From: JBBROS01 sp965260935
GTDB taxonomy: Bacteria > Pseudomonadota > Alphaproteobacteria > Acetobacterales > Acetobacteraceae
NCBI GenBank assembly: GCA_965260935.1
Contig: OZ253374.1
Span: forward strand, 3,038,001 to 3,102,000
DNA: 64,000 nt
Reading direction: 5' to 3'
Below, piece by piece: positions 25,068 through 33,344 of the stretch (its first letter is position 1; each line of letters begins with the position of its first letter). A program made the position numbers and the translations under genes. The notes below the pieces were generated by a model that saw nothing but the letters and a program-made list of their open reading frames with translations, was not told the origin of the DNA and ran no database searches.

Positions 25068-26549
25068 TCAACGGTTATACTGGATCAGCATATAGTCCAC
25101 GGCAGCTGAGTCCTCCGGCAGCAACGTGCCGTAAGTGATGCTGAAGTGAGCATCCGCGGTTGCCCGGTCAATGCCGGCGAAGGTCATGGACCCGTTCACG
25201 CCTGTTCCGGCGCCATTCAACTCCGAATGGATGGTCAAGCCCTTGTAACCCTCGGCGCCGTCCAGATCGGTATACGGAAGCGTGCTGACCCCCTCGTGGA
25301 ACCCGAAGATCGTGGCGCTGTCGCCCGGATGGAAGTTGACGATCGTGCTCCAGGTTTCAACGCCGCCGCGCCCATCGACGAAGAAGGTGTCTTGGCTGCC
25401 TTCCCCGGTGCCGCCGACGAGGAAATTGGAGCCGCCGCCGCCGTCCAGCACATTCTGGCCGCTGCTCACGGCCAGAGCGTCGCCAGCAGCGCCGCCGTGC
25501 AGAAACACGTTCGGAGCGCTGGCGGAAATCGCTACCGCGTCCGGGCTGCTCCAGATGAACTGGTGCTGCAAGTAGCTGACCGGGCCTTGATAGGCGACCC
25601 CCGCATCCGTCGTGTCGAGGCCAAGGGTCACGTTTGTTAGCTTGAAGATTTGCTCGCCGGCCGGTTTCGCGGTCGTAACCTGGGTGAATGTCTGGCCGTT
25701 GCTGAGCGAGCTTGTCGCAAGCTTGAAATCGCTCGCCTGGTAAAAGCCGGCAAAGGCAAGGCTCGCGACCGTGTCGCCGTTATAGGACAGGCGCAGCACC
25801 CCATGCCCGGCATCGGTCGCGGCGTAGTTGAAGCTGTCGAACGGCGTGTTGCGCAAGGTGATCACGTCGCTCGCAACGAACCCGGCGATCGTTCCCTGAA
25901 ACCCGGCCGCATCGTCGAGCTGAAGCGCGGAATGCCCAAGACCCTTGTTCAGGAACTGCACGGTCTGGCCAGCGCCCACGTCGCTCACCAGCTCGGCCCG
26001 GCTATACGCATTGAGCATGATCGTCCCGGTGCCGGTGATCGCCGGGCCAAGGATCGCATACTGGGCCCCGCGAGACGGGTTCCAGACCGAGATGGCGCCG
26101 TCGTTCACCAACACCTGGCCCGCTCCGGTCGCCACGACATTGGGCGATGCGCCGATGGCGGCGATGGACCCCGTGTTGTGCAGAACCGTCGGCGGGCCGT
26201 CGGCGCGGTTGATGAGCGAAGTGGTGAACTGCGCGACGGGACCGCCCGTAAACGAGATCAGCCCCGCGTTGGTTATCGTGCCGGTGGCGTTGATCCTGAT
26301 CACCCCGTTGTCCGACTTGGCAAGAACCCGGCTGCCGGCGCCGAAAACGGAGTCCTCCAGGTCAAGCGTCGTCCCGACCCCGTCGGCGCTGTTGAGGTCG
26401 ACAGCGAGGCCGCCGAAATCCGCGCCCCCGGCCCTGACCGTGCCGGCGTTGATCACCGCCGTGTCGCCCGGCCCCGGTAAACCGGACGGCGACCAGCTTG
26501 CAGCCGCCGTAAACGCGCCGTCGGAGCCGTCCCATGTCTTGGTCGTCAT
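25068..26549 (-). CDS. Large beta-rich surface/secreted protein (autotransporter-like N-repeats, degenerate RTX-like C-part)
   Basis: A 493-aa acidic, Gly/Ala/Thr-rich protein without a signal peptide. The start TKTWDGSDGAFTAAASWSP and TAVINAGTVRAGG resembles the repeat seen at the head of proteobacterial adhesin-like proteins. The middle (about 80-230) is beta-helical, with repeated phrases such as NTGSIAAIGASPNVVATGAG. Around 355-400 the phrase NVLDGGGGSNFLVGG resembles a single degenerate calcium-binding RTX nonapeptide block. The C-terminal about 100 residues (FFVDGRGGVETWSTIVNFH) match the end domain of such proteins. The lack of a Sec signal and the RTX-like end suggest type I secretion, but no secretion genes are near. 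The role (adhesin or matrix protein) is inference. Confidence 0.72.
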   Translation of the reverse strand: MTTKTWDGSDGAFTAAASWSPSGLPGPGDTAVINAGTVRAGGADFGGLAVDLNSADGVGTTLDLEDSVFGAGSRVLAKSDNGVIRINATGTITNAGLISFTGGPVAQFTTSLINRADGPPTVLHNTGSIAAIGASPNVVATGAGQVLVNDGAISVWNPSRGAQYAILGPAITGTGTIMLNAYSRAELVSDVGAGQTVQFLNKGLGHSALQLDDAAGFQGTIAGFVASDVITLRNTPFDSFNYAATDAGHGVLRLSYNGDTVASLAFAGFYQASDFKLATSSLSNGQTFTQVTTAKPAGEQIFKLTNVTLGLDTTDAGVAYQGPVSYLQHQFIWSSPDAVAISASAPNVFLHGGAAGDALAVSSGQNVLDGGGGSNFLVGGTGEGSQDTFFVDGRGGVETWSTIVNFHPGDSATIFGFHEGVSTLPYTDLDGAEGYKGLTIHSELNGAGTGVNGSMTFAGIDRATADAHFSITYGTLLPEDSAAVDYMLIQYNR

Positions 26550-26637
26550 TAGCCAGCCTCGTCCTTGAATACGTCTCGGAAAGAGAAGGAAGCGGCTTCC
26601 CGCCCCCCTCTCTTGTCAGGTCGATGTTAAGAAGTGA

Positions 26638-27249
26638 TTACGCGTGCTGCCGGCGGCGGCGGATCAGCCCCATCCCAACCAGGCCGGCGCCAACCAGCGC
26701 CAGGCTGGCAGGCTCCGGAACCGCGGTGGTCGAAGCCGAAAAGGTCGTAACGACGCCGTTCTGGGTCGATAGCGTGAACGTGGCCGCGGTGCTCTCGTAA
26801 CCCGTCAGGTTGAACATGCCCGTGCCGTTGATGATCAACGAGGGCAAGCTGCCGTAATTTGAAGCGACGCGGATCGGATCAGCGATCTTGTCGAGGTCGA
26901 AGGAGACCGTGCTCGTCCCATCGATGCTCGTGAAGGAATAGAAGCTCTTGATCGACGTGAAATTGTCGAAGGACGGGATATCCTGGATCGTGCCCTTCTG
27001 GTTTGCCGCGAACAGCCCGGCGAAACTGCCGGTCGCGCTCGCAACTTCACTCTTGTCCTCCAGCCTCTTCGTGCCGAGGTGGACGTCATACAAGTAAAGC
27101 CCAGTTGCAAGGTCGACAGTGGTGCCGTTTACCGCTTCATCCGACCCGGTGATGTTGATGGCGCTGCCAATGGCGATCGGCGTGGCATGGGCCGACGCGG
27201 AAACGAGAATGGCAGCAACGCCGGCCAGCAGAAGATGACGAATGCTCAT
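26638..27249 (-). CDS. PEP-CTERM sorting-domain exported protein
   Basis: A 203-aa protein. The N-terminal signal is MSIRHLLLAGVAAILVSASA with cleavage near AHA. The mature domain of about 150 residues is Ser/Thr-rich. The C-terminus is a classical PEP-CTERM anchor: VPEPASLALVGAGLVGMG followed by the basic tail LIRRRRQHA. Such proteins are processed by an exosortase and released to the surface or exopolysaccharide matrix. No exosortase is in the window. The ATG at 27249 has GGGAG 6 nt upstream; a TTG at 27255 is less likely. It lies 88 bp upstream of the beta-rich surface-protein gene on the same strand. Confidence 0.92.
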   Translation of the reverse strand: MSIRHLLLAGVAAILVSASAHATPIAIGSAINITGSDEAVNGTTVDLATGLYLYDVHLGTKRLEDKSEVASATGSFAGLFAANQKGTIQDIPSFDNFTSIKSFYSFTSIDGTSTVSFDLDKIADPIRVASNYGSLPSLIINGTGMFNLTGYESTAATFTLSTQNGVVTTFSASTTAVPEPASLALVGAGLVGMGLIRRRRQHA

Positions 27250-27622
27250 ACACAACTCCCAAGAACTCAGTTCAAGTCCGGGCGACGCGCCCGCACTCCG
27301 TTTCGGTGAGCTGCGCTAAATTCCAGGGCGGCTTGCTATTCCCAGTTTGGGAAGCCGAAGTTCCTTATTAACGCGGTCCGCAACAACGATTGCATAACGC
27401 GTGCCAAAGAAAAAAACTCAACTTTTACGTGTAGTTAGCCCGACAGCCATGCGCGACCGTTGGCAATATGTAATGTTTTCCGACAAAACTGGACAATGCC
27501 GCCGTTATTACCCGCCGCTATCATGCGCCCGCACGTTGCTGACGGCGGCATCGGCAAGCTGACAAAGCCGGCCGGGCACGCGCAGGACTGCCACGCGGCC
27601 GCATGCAACGCGCGCAACGCCT
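27250..27622. other. 373-bp intergenic region with inverted repeat; no gene seen
   Basis: This is the gap between the start of the PEP-CTERM gene and the end of selB, both on the minus strand. It should contain the PEP-CTERM promoter and the 3' end of the selB transcript. A local A+T-rich patch (about 27360-27480) is suitable for a promoter. The only clear structure is an inverted repeat at 27339-27353 (TTCCCA GTT TGGGAA), which shares an 11-mer with the SECIS hairpin in fdhA. Short open frames here have no family features and are not called. Confidence 0.6.
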
Positions 27623-29500
27623 TCACCCCGATTGCGCCAACACCCGCCGGTCGGCGATGCGCCGGGTGAACTTGATCGCATCCAGGTACTCCAGCAGCGG
27701 CACGCTGAATTTGCGCGAAATGCCAAGCGCCGCCCCGGCCTCGCTCACCAGCAGCCCCGGCGGCCTGGCAAGCAAAGGCGCGAGCAACCGCCGCGCCTGC
27801 TCAACGGCCTCGCGATGGAACAGGATCTCGCGTTTCTGCGCCTTGTCCGGTGCGCGGATCGCGATCCCGTCCCGCACCAGCCGGTCAAGCAGCCGCTTCG
27901 TCTCCGCGGCCGGCGCAGCGAACAACGGGTCGGACGGAGCAAGCCCGCCCTGGCGAAGCCTCTCGGCAAGCACAAACATGCCGCGCGCCTCATCAGCCGC
28001 ACGCGCCGCGTCCCGCTCCGCCCGGCGGATGCGGACAAGCCCGCCCGATTGCTGCAGCACCCCGGCGCGGATCAGCCCGGCCACCACGTCCTCCACCACG
28101 GCAGCCGAACTATCCGGCAACGCGGCCAAGAGCTGCTCGCGCGATTGGCCGCCAGGCTGGCTCGCCTCCCCCGCGAGGAGGCCGGCGCGCAGCTCTGCCG
28201 AGACCCGTTCATAGCCGGCAGCCGAGACAACGAAGCCCGGCCTGACCATCACCGGCGCCGGTTGCAGCCACGCCGCGACGCGGGCCGGCGCGGCCCCGCC
28301 CAAACGCGCCAAGGCGGCCAGCGACGTGCCTTTCTGCCCAGCCAGCACCACGGCCTGCCGAACCGCTTGCTCCGGACTGGCCTCAAACAACTCTCGCAGT
28401 CGAGCGACAATGCCGGGCGCATGACGCCGCAAGCGCGCCGCCTGCGGGTCAATGATCGTCCCGCCCGCCAAAGTCGCCGGCGGCGAGAAGCGGCGCAGGA
28501 TAAAACGCTCCCGGGCCGGAATGGATACGGCGTCCGCGCATTGCAGTTGCGCCAGAACCGATGCGCCCGGCGCGGCTTCGTCCCGGTCCAGCAACCGGAG
28601 CCGCGCGTCGGTCTCCTCCGTCCCGGCCAGAAACGCTGCGCGCATCCCGGTCGGCAAAGCCGCTCCGGCGACCACGCGCAGCGAAACGGTCAGCCAACGC
28701 GACGGCGTCAGCAACCCTGGCGGCGTCAAAGCCATGCCCCGGCGAACCTGGTCCAGCGCCGTGTCGCGCAGGTTGGCCGCAACCCGCTGGCCCGGCGCCG
28801 CCGCCGCGACGACGTGGCCACGAACCTGCAACGAGCGGAGCCGCACGCCGCGCCCGCCCGGCGTCAATTCCATCCTGTCGCTCACCGACAGCGCCCCGCG
28901 CCGCAGCGTCCCCGTCACGATGGTGCCGTGCCCCGGCAAGGTGAACGCCCGGTCGATCGGCAGATAAGCGATCCCGTCATCGCGGTGAGCCGCGCCGCCG
29001 AGAACCAATCGCGACAACGCCTCCCGCAACCGGGCAATCCCGTCCCCCGTCCTCGCGGACACGGCAACCGTCGCCTGAATGGCCAACCCGGCCTCCACGG
29101 CAAGCCGCATCCCATCCTGCATGGCGGCTTCGGCCTGCGCCGCGTCCGCCAGGTCGGCCTTCGTCGCCACCACGATCGCCCGCGACACGCCCAGCAGCCC
29201 GGCAATGTCGATATGCTCGGCCGTCTGCGGCTTGACCCCCTCGTTCGCCGCGACCGCGACAAGGACGGCATCGATCCCGGTCGCGCCGGAAACCATGGTG
29301 CGCACGAACCGCTCGTGCCCCGGCATATCGATCAGGTCGATCGTAACCCCTTCAAGCGCCAGATGGGCGAACCCGAGCGCGATCGACATGCCGCGCCGCC
29401 GCTCCTCCGGCAGCCGGTCGGTGTCCATGCCCGTCAGCGCCCGGACAAGGGCGGTCTTGCCGTGGTCGACGTGCCCGACCACGCCGATCACACGCCTCAT
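27623..29500 (-). CDS. selB: Selenocysteine-specific translation elongation factor SelB
   Basis: A 625-aa GTPase. The G-domain has GHVDHGKTALVRALTG (G1), DMPGHERFVRTMVSGA (G3) and ATKADL (G4), followed by EF-Tu-like domains II and III (about 170-330). The C-terminal half (about 390-625) has winged-helix repeats ending in LLEYLDAIKFTRRIADRRVL, the part that binds the SECIS RNA. SelB delivers Sec-tRNA to recoded UGA codons. Frame and conservation put the start at ATG 29500, although the frame is open to 29542. It is divergent from the selenocysteine-containing formate dehydrogenase with only 92 bp between starts. selA, selC and selD are not visible in the window. Confidence 0.96.
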   Translation of the reverse strand: MRRVIGVVGHVDHGKTALVRALTGMDTDRLPEERRRGMSIALGFAHLALEGVTIDLIDMPGHERFVRTMVSGATGIDAVLVAVAANEGVKPQTAEHIDIAGLLGVSRAIVVATKADLADAAQAEAAMQDGMRLAVEAGLAIQATVAVSARTGDGIARLREALSRLVLGGAAHRDDGIAYLPIDRAFTLPGHGTIVTGTLRRGALSVSDRMELTPGGRGVRLRSLQVRGHVVAAAAPGQRVAANLRDTALDQVRRGMALTPPGLLTPSRWLTVSLRVVAGAALPTGMRAAFLAGTEETDARLRLLDRDEAAPGASVLAQLQCADAVSIPARERFILRRFSPPATLAGGTIIDPQAARLRRHAPGIVARLRELFEASPEQAVRQAVVLAGQKGTSLAALARLGGAAPARVAAWLQPAPVMVRPGFVVSAAGYERVSAELRAGLLAGEASQPGGQSREQLLAALPDSSAAVVEDVVAGLIRAGVLQQSGGLVRIRRAERDAARAADEARGMFVLAERLRQGGLAPSDPLFAAPAAETKRLLDRLVRDGIAIRAPDKAQKREILFHREAVEQARRLLAPLLARPPGLLVSEAGAALGISRKFSVPLLEYLDAIKFTRRIADRRVLAQSG

Positions 29501-29592
29501 TATCGCTCGCTCACGGCTTTGGCACTTGTCAGGCTCCGGCATTCGTTGAAGGTAGCCACGTGTTCCGAGACGAACCAGTGCAGGAGTTCGCC

Positions 29593-32500
29593 ATGAAGAC
29601 CCTTCGGCGCAGCATCAAGCAACGCGCGGCCAACTTCCTGCAGGACTGGTCCCTGCCCCGGCAGATGGCCGGGCAGAACGTGAAATCCAAGGCGGCCGAA
29701 AGCCAGGCGTCGCGCGATCTCCGCCCGCGCCTCGAGCAGGCCGACACGGTCGGCACCAGCGTCTGCCCCTTCTGCGCCGTCGGCTGCGGCCAGCTCGTCT
29801 ATGCCAAGAACGGCAAGCCGATCCACATCGAGGGCGACCCGCGCAGCCCGGTCAACCAAGGCACGCTCTGCCCGAAAGGCGCCAGCACGCTCGGCGTCCT
29901 GCTCTCGCCGCAGCGGATCAACAAAGTGCTCTACCGTGCGCCACGAGCAACCGAGTGGGAGGAAAAGCCGCTTGACTGGGCGATGGAGCGGATCGCGCAG
30001 CGCACGAAGCGGACGCGTGACGACACCTTCGTCAGCGCGCTGCCGGATGGCCGGGTGGTCAACCACAGCGTCGGCGTCGGCTCGCTCGGAGGGGCGACGC
30101 TCGACAACGAGGAGAACTACCTCATCAAGAAGCTGCTGACCGGCGGGCTCGGCCTGGTCAGCGTCGAGAACCAAGCCCGGATCTGACACTCCGCCTCGGT
30201 GCCCAGTTTGGGCACCTCCTTCGGACGCGGCGCCGCCACCATGTCCCTGTGGGACCTGGAGAACTCGGATTGCGTCGTGATCATGGGCTCCAACATGGCG
30301 GAGAACCACCCGATCGGCTTCCGCTTCGTGGTCGAGGCGCAGCGCCGGGGCGCGACTGTCATCCACGTCGACCCGCGCTTCACCCGCACCTCTGCGATCG
30401 CCGACATCCACGCGCCGATCCGTTCGGGCAGCGACATCGCCTTCCTCGGCGGCGTCATCCGCCACATCCTGGAGCACGACCTCTGGTTTCGCGAGTTCGC
30501 CCTCGCCTACACCAACATCGCCCACATCATCGAGGACGGCTACGAGGGCGCGGAAGGCGACGGCCTGTTCTCCGGCTTCAACGCCGACACCCACGCCTAC
30601 AAGCAGGACACCTGGCAGTACAAAAGCAAGACCGTCCCCTCCTCCATCGCCGAGCACCGCGTCCAAACCCAGGAGCAATCCGAGGGCGGCGACTACGAGA
30701 GCATGACGGAAGGCCCGCCGCCGACCGATCCGAGCCTGCAGCACCCGAACTGCGTCTACCAGATCATGCGCCGCCACTTCGCCCGCTACACGCCGGAGAT
30801 GGTGGAAACCGTCACCGGCTGCCCGCGCGAGACGTTCCTCAAGGTGGCCGACGCCCTCGCCCGCAACTCGGGCCGCGAGCGCACCGGCGCATTCTGCTAC
30901 GCCGTCGGCTGGACCCACCACACCACCGGCGTGCAGATCATCCGCGCTGCCTCCATCATCCAGGGCCTGCTCGGCAACATCGGACGCCCCGGCGGCGGCA
31001 TCCTCGCGTTGCGCGGCCACGTCAGCATCCAGGGCAGCACCGACATCCCGACGCTCTACAACATGCTGCCCACCTACCTGCCACAGCCGAACGTGTTCCA
31101 CCAGCACGAGACGCTGGATGCCTACCTGCGCACCGAAACGCCCACCACCGGCTGGTGGAACAACATGCCGAAATACATGGTCAGCCTGCTCAAGGCCTGG
31201 TACGGCGACCACGCCCGGGCCGACAACGAATGGGGCTACCAGCACATCCCCAAGCTCACCGGCGACGTGTCGCAACTGCCGATGACGCTCTCGATGGCCG
31301 ACGGCGTGATGAAGGGCCAGTTCATCCTCGGCCAGAACCCGGTCGTCGGCGCCGTCAATTCCGACCTCGTCGAGCGTGGCCTGTCGAAGCTCGACTGGCT
31401 CGTCGTCCGTGACTTCGCCATGACCGAAACGGCCAATTTCTGGCAGAAGGGCCGCCTGGTCGAGCGCGGCGAACTGAGCCCGCAAGACATCGAAACCGAA
31501 ATCTTTTTCCTGCCCTCCTCCTTGATCGGCGAGAAGGACGGCACCGTCACCAACACCAGCCGCCTCGTGCAGTGGCACGACGCCGTGCTCGAAGCGCCGG
31601 GCGATAGCCGCTCCGACCTGTGGTTCATCTACCATCTCGGCAAGCGCCTGAAGCAGCTCTACGCCGACAGCGACGATCCGCACGACGCCGCGATCCAGGC
31701 GCTGACCTGGGACTACCCGGAGCGCGGCCCGAAGGCGGAGCCGGACGCGGAATCCGTCCTGCGCGAGATCAACGGCTACACGGTGGCCGACCGCGAGCAG
31801 GTCGCCCGTTACCAGGATCTCAAGGACGACGGCAGCACGGCCTGCGGCGGATGGATGTATTGCGGCATCTACCCGGAAAGCGGCCACAACGTCGCCCGCT
31901 CCCGCAAGCCGGACGGCCCAAACGGCCCCGGCAGCCATCTCGGCTGGGCCTTCGCCTGGCCCTCGAACCGCCGCACCCTCTACAACCGGGCCTCCGCCGA
32001 CCCGTCCGGCGTGCCGTGGTCCGAGCGCAAGAAGATGATCTGGTGGGACGAGGACGCCGGCAAATGGACCGGCGCCGACGTGCCGGACTTCGTCCCCACC
32101 AAGCGCCCGGAATACCGCCCCGACTGGAGCGCCCGCCCGCACGGGATGGACGCGCTCGGCGGCGACGCCCCCTTCATCATGGAGGCGGACGGCAAGTGCC
32201 AGCTTTTCGTCCCCACCGGCCTGAAGGACGGCCCGCTGCCCGCGCACTACGAGCCGGTGGAAAGCCCGGTGAAAAATGCGATGTACCCCCAGCAATACAA
32301 CCCGGCCGCCAAGCTCTGGACCCGCGAAGGCAACGAGGTCCACGCCCCGGAAGATCCGCGCTTCCCCTACGTCTTCACCACCTACCGCCTGACCGAGCTG
32401 CACTGCGGCGGCGTCATCGGCCGGGTCACGCCCCACACCGCCGAACTCCAGCCGGAAGCCTTCGTCGAGATCGCCCCGGAGCTCGCAAACGAGCTCGGCA

Positions 32501-32787
32501 TCGAGCACCTTGGCTGGACCATCCTCTCCACCCTCCGCGGCGAGATCGAGGCCCGCGCCATGGTCACCGAACGGATGCGCCCCTTCGAGATCGGCGGGCG
32601 CACCGTCCACCAAGTCGGTATGCCCTGGGTGTTCGGCTGGGAAGGCTACGCCCGCGGCGACATCGCCAACGTGCTCCTGGCCATCACCGGCGACGCCAAC
32701 ACCAGCATCCATTCCACCAAGGCCCTGACCTGCGCGCTCAGGCCCGGTCGGCTGACCCACCGCCGGGGCGCGAAACATGGCGACTGA
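29593..32787 (+). CDS. Selenocysteine-containing formate dehydrogenase, catalytic (alpha) subunit, in-frame UGA
   Basis: One gene of 1,065 codons including the stop (1,064 residues), read through a UGA at 30184-30186 (residue 198). The frames before and after are the same. Residue context NQARI-Sec-HSASVPSLG matches the molybdenum site of FdnG/FdoG-type enzymes. The N-terminal [4Fe-4S] cysteines are 58, 61, 65 and 93 (SVCPFCAVGCGQ, GTLCPKGAS). The molybdopterin-binding halves follow, then a C-terminal dinucleotide-binding domain. It oxidises formate to CO2. AGGAG at 29582-29586 supports ATG 29593. The N-terminus (MKTLRRSIKQRAANFLQDWS) has no clear hydrophobic Tat signal, unlike E. coli FdnG. 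An automatic caller would split it at the UGA. Confidence 0.94.
30190..30225 (+). promoter_or_regulatory. SECIS-like hairpin downstream of the recoded UGA
   Basis: The stem starts 11 nt after the UGA: GGTGCCC (30198-30204), loop AGTTT (30205-30209), GGGCACC (30210-30216), a perfect 7-bp upper stem. An outer stem TCCG/CGGA (30190-30193 with 30222-30225) closes an internal loop. Position and a GU-containing small loop fit bacterial selenocysteine insertion elements, which bind the SelB winged helices. The adjacent selB gene supports it. Confidence 0.82.
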
Positions 32788-33112
32788 CCACCCGGCGCAG
32801 GCGGCCCTGAACGAGCTCGACCGGGCCTTGGCCGCGAAACCCTACGCGGAGGGCCACACCTTCTCCGAAGCCGCCCGCCAGCTCTGCCTGTTGCGGGACC
32901 GCTTGGCCGCCGAGCAAAGCCAAACGGGCGCGACATCGGAGACCCGGCGCAAGCTCGGCCACGTCAACGCCGTGATCAGCGTCGTCCTGGCCGGGCATTT
33001 CCCTTTGGGCGACGTGCCATGGGCCGAACTGGCCAAGGCCCGCGCCTGGCTTGAGGATTTCATCACCGCCGACGGCCAGGCGGCGCCAGCAGCCGCCGCG
33101 CCACCGCCATGA
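32777..33112 (+). CDS. Small formate-dehydrogenase-operon protein, 111 aa, unknown function
   Basis: The gene overlaps the end of the catalytic-subunit gene by 11 nt and its own end overlaps the next gene by 4 nt (ATGA), so it is embedded in the operon. The protein is soluble, helical and charged: AALNELDRALAAKPYAEGH, EAARQLCLLRDRLAAEQ, RKLGHVNAVISVVLAGHFP and an Ala/Pro-rich tail. It has one cysteine, so an iron-sulfur role is unlikely. I do not recognise a named family. Its place between the alpha and beta subunit genes suggests an assembly or accessory function for this formate dehydrogenase, but that is inference. Confidence 0.75.
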   Translation: MATDHPAQAALNELDRALAAKPYAEGHTFSEAARQLCLLRDRLAAEQSQTGATSETRRKLGHVNAVISVVLAGHFPLGDVPWAELAKARAWLEDFITADGQAAPAAAAPPP

Positions 33113-33333
33113 CCCGCAGCATGAACGGCGTCGTCACCATCGTCCAGGAGGGCCGCTTCCAGATGACCGACGACGACGGCGTCTCGCACCTGTTCATCCT
33201 CCGATCCACCGCCGCCGCCGAGACGGAGCAACTCGCCCGCCTGCAGAACCGGCAAGCCCGCGTCCGCGTCCGCTACAAGCCCGCGCGGAACATCATCGGC
33301 CACGTCGCCACCGCCATCCAGATCGCCGATTGA
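33109..33333 (+). CDS. Small formate-dehydrogenase-operon protein, 74 aa, unknown function
   Basis: A 74-aa protein coupled by ATGA to the previous gene and 11 nt before the beta-subunit gene. The sequence (GVVTIVQEGRFQMTDDDG, SHLFILRSTAAAETEQ, ARVRVRYKPARNIIGHVA) alternates beta-prone strands and resembles a small beta-barrel or OB-like fold, with no cysteines and no signal. Family unknown. Conserved coupling to the formate dehydrogenase genes argues that it is expressed and real despite its length. A regulatory or assembly role is a guess. Confidence 0.72.
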   Translation: MTRSMNGVVTIVQEGRFQMTDDDGVSHLFILRSTAAAETEQLARLQNRQARVRVRYKPARNIIGHVATAIQIAD

Positions 33334-33344
33334 GGAGCGCCGCC

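Noticed and set aside
27435..27726. Short open frames in the gap between selB and the PEP-CTERM gene
   Set aside because: They overlap the selB 3' end or lack starts with ribosome sites and show no family motif.
30187..30198. UGA at 30184 as a true stop and the downstream part as a separate gene starting at GTG 30199
   Set aside because: Frame continuity, the conserved Sec context, the hairpin and the adjacent selB all argue for recoding; a GTG start inside the hairpin with no ribosome site is implausible.
29500..32778. A 1,092-codon open frame antisense to the formate dehydrogenase catalytic gene
   Set aside because: It is complementary to conserved molybdoenzyme coding sequence; its protein is Val/Gly/Ala/Asp/Arg-rich without any domain, a normal shadow in GC-rich DNA.
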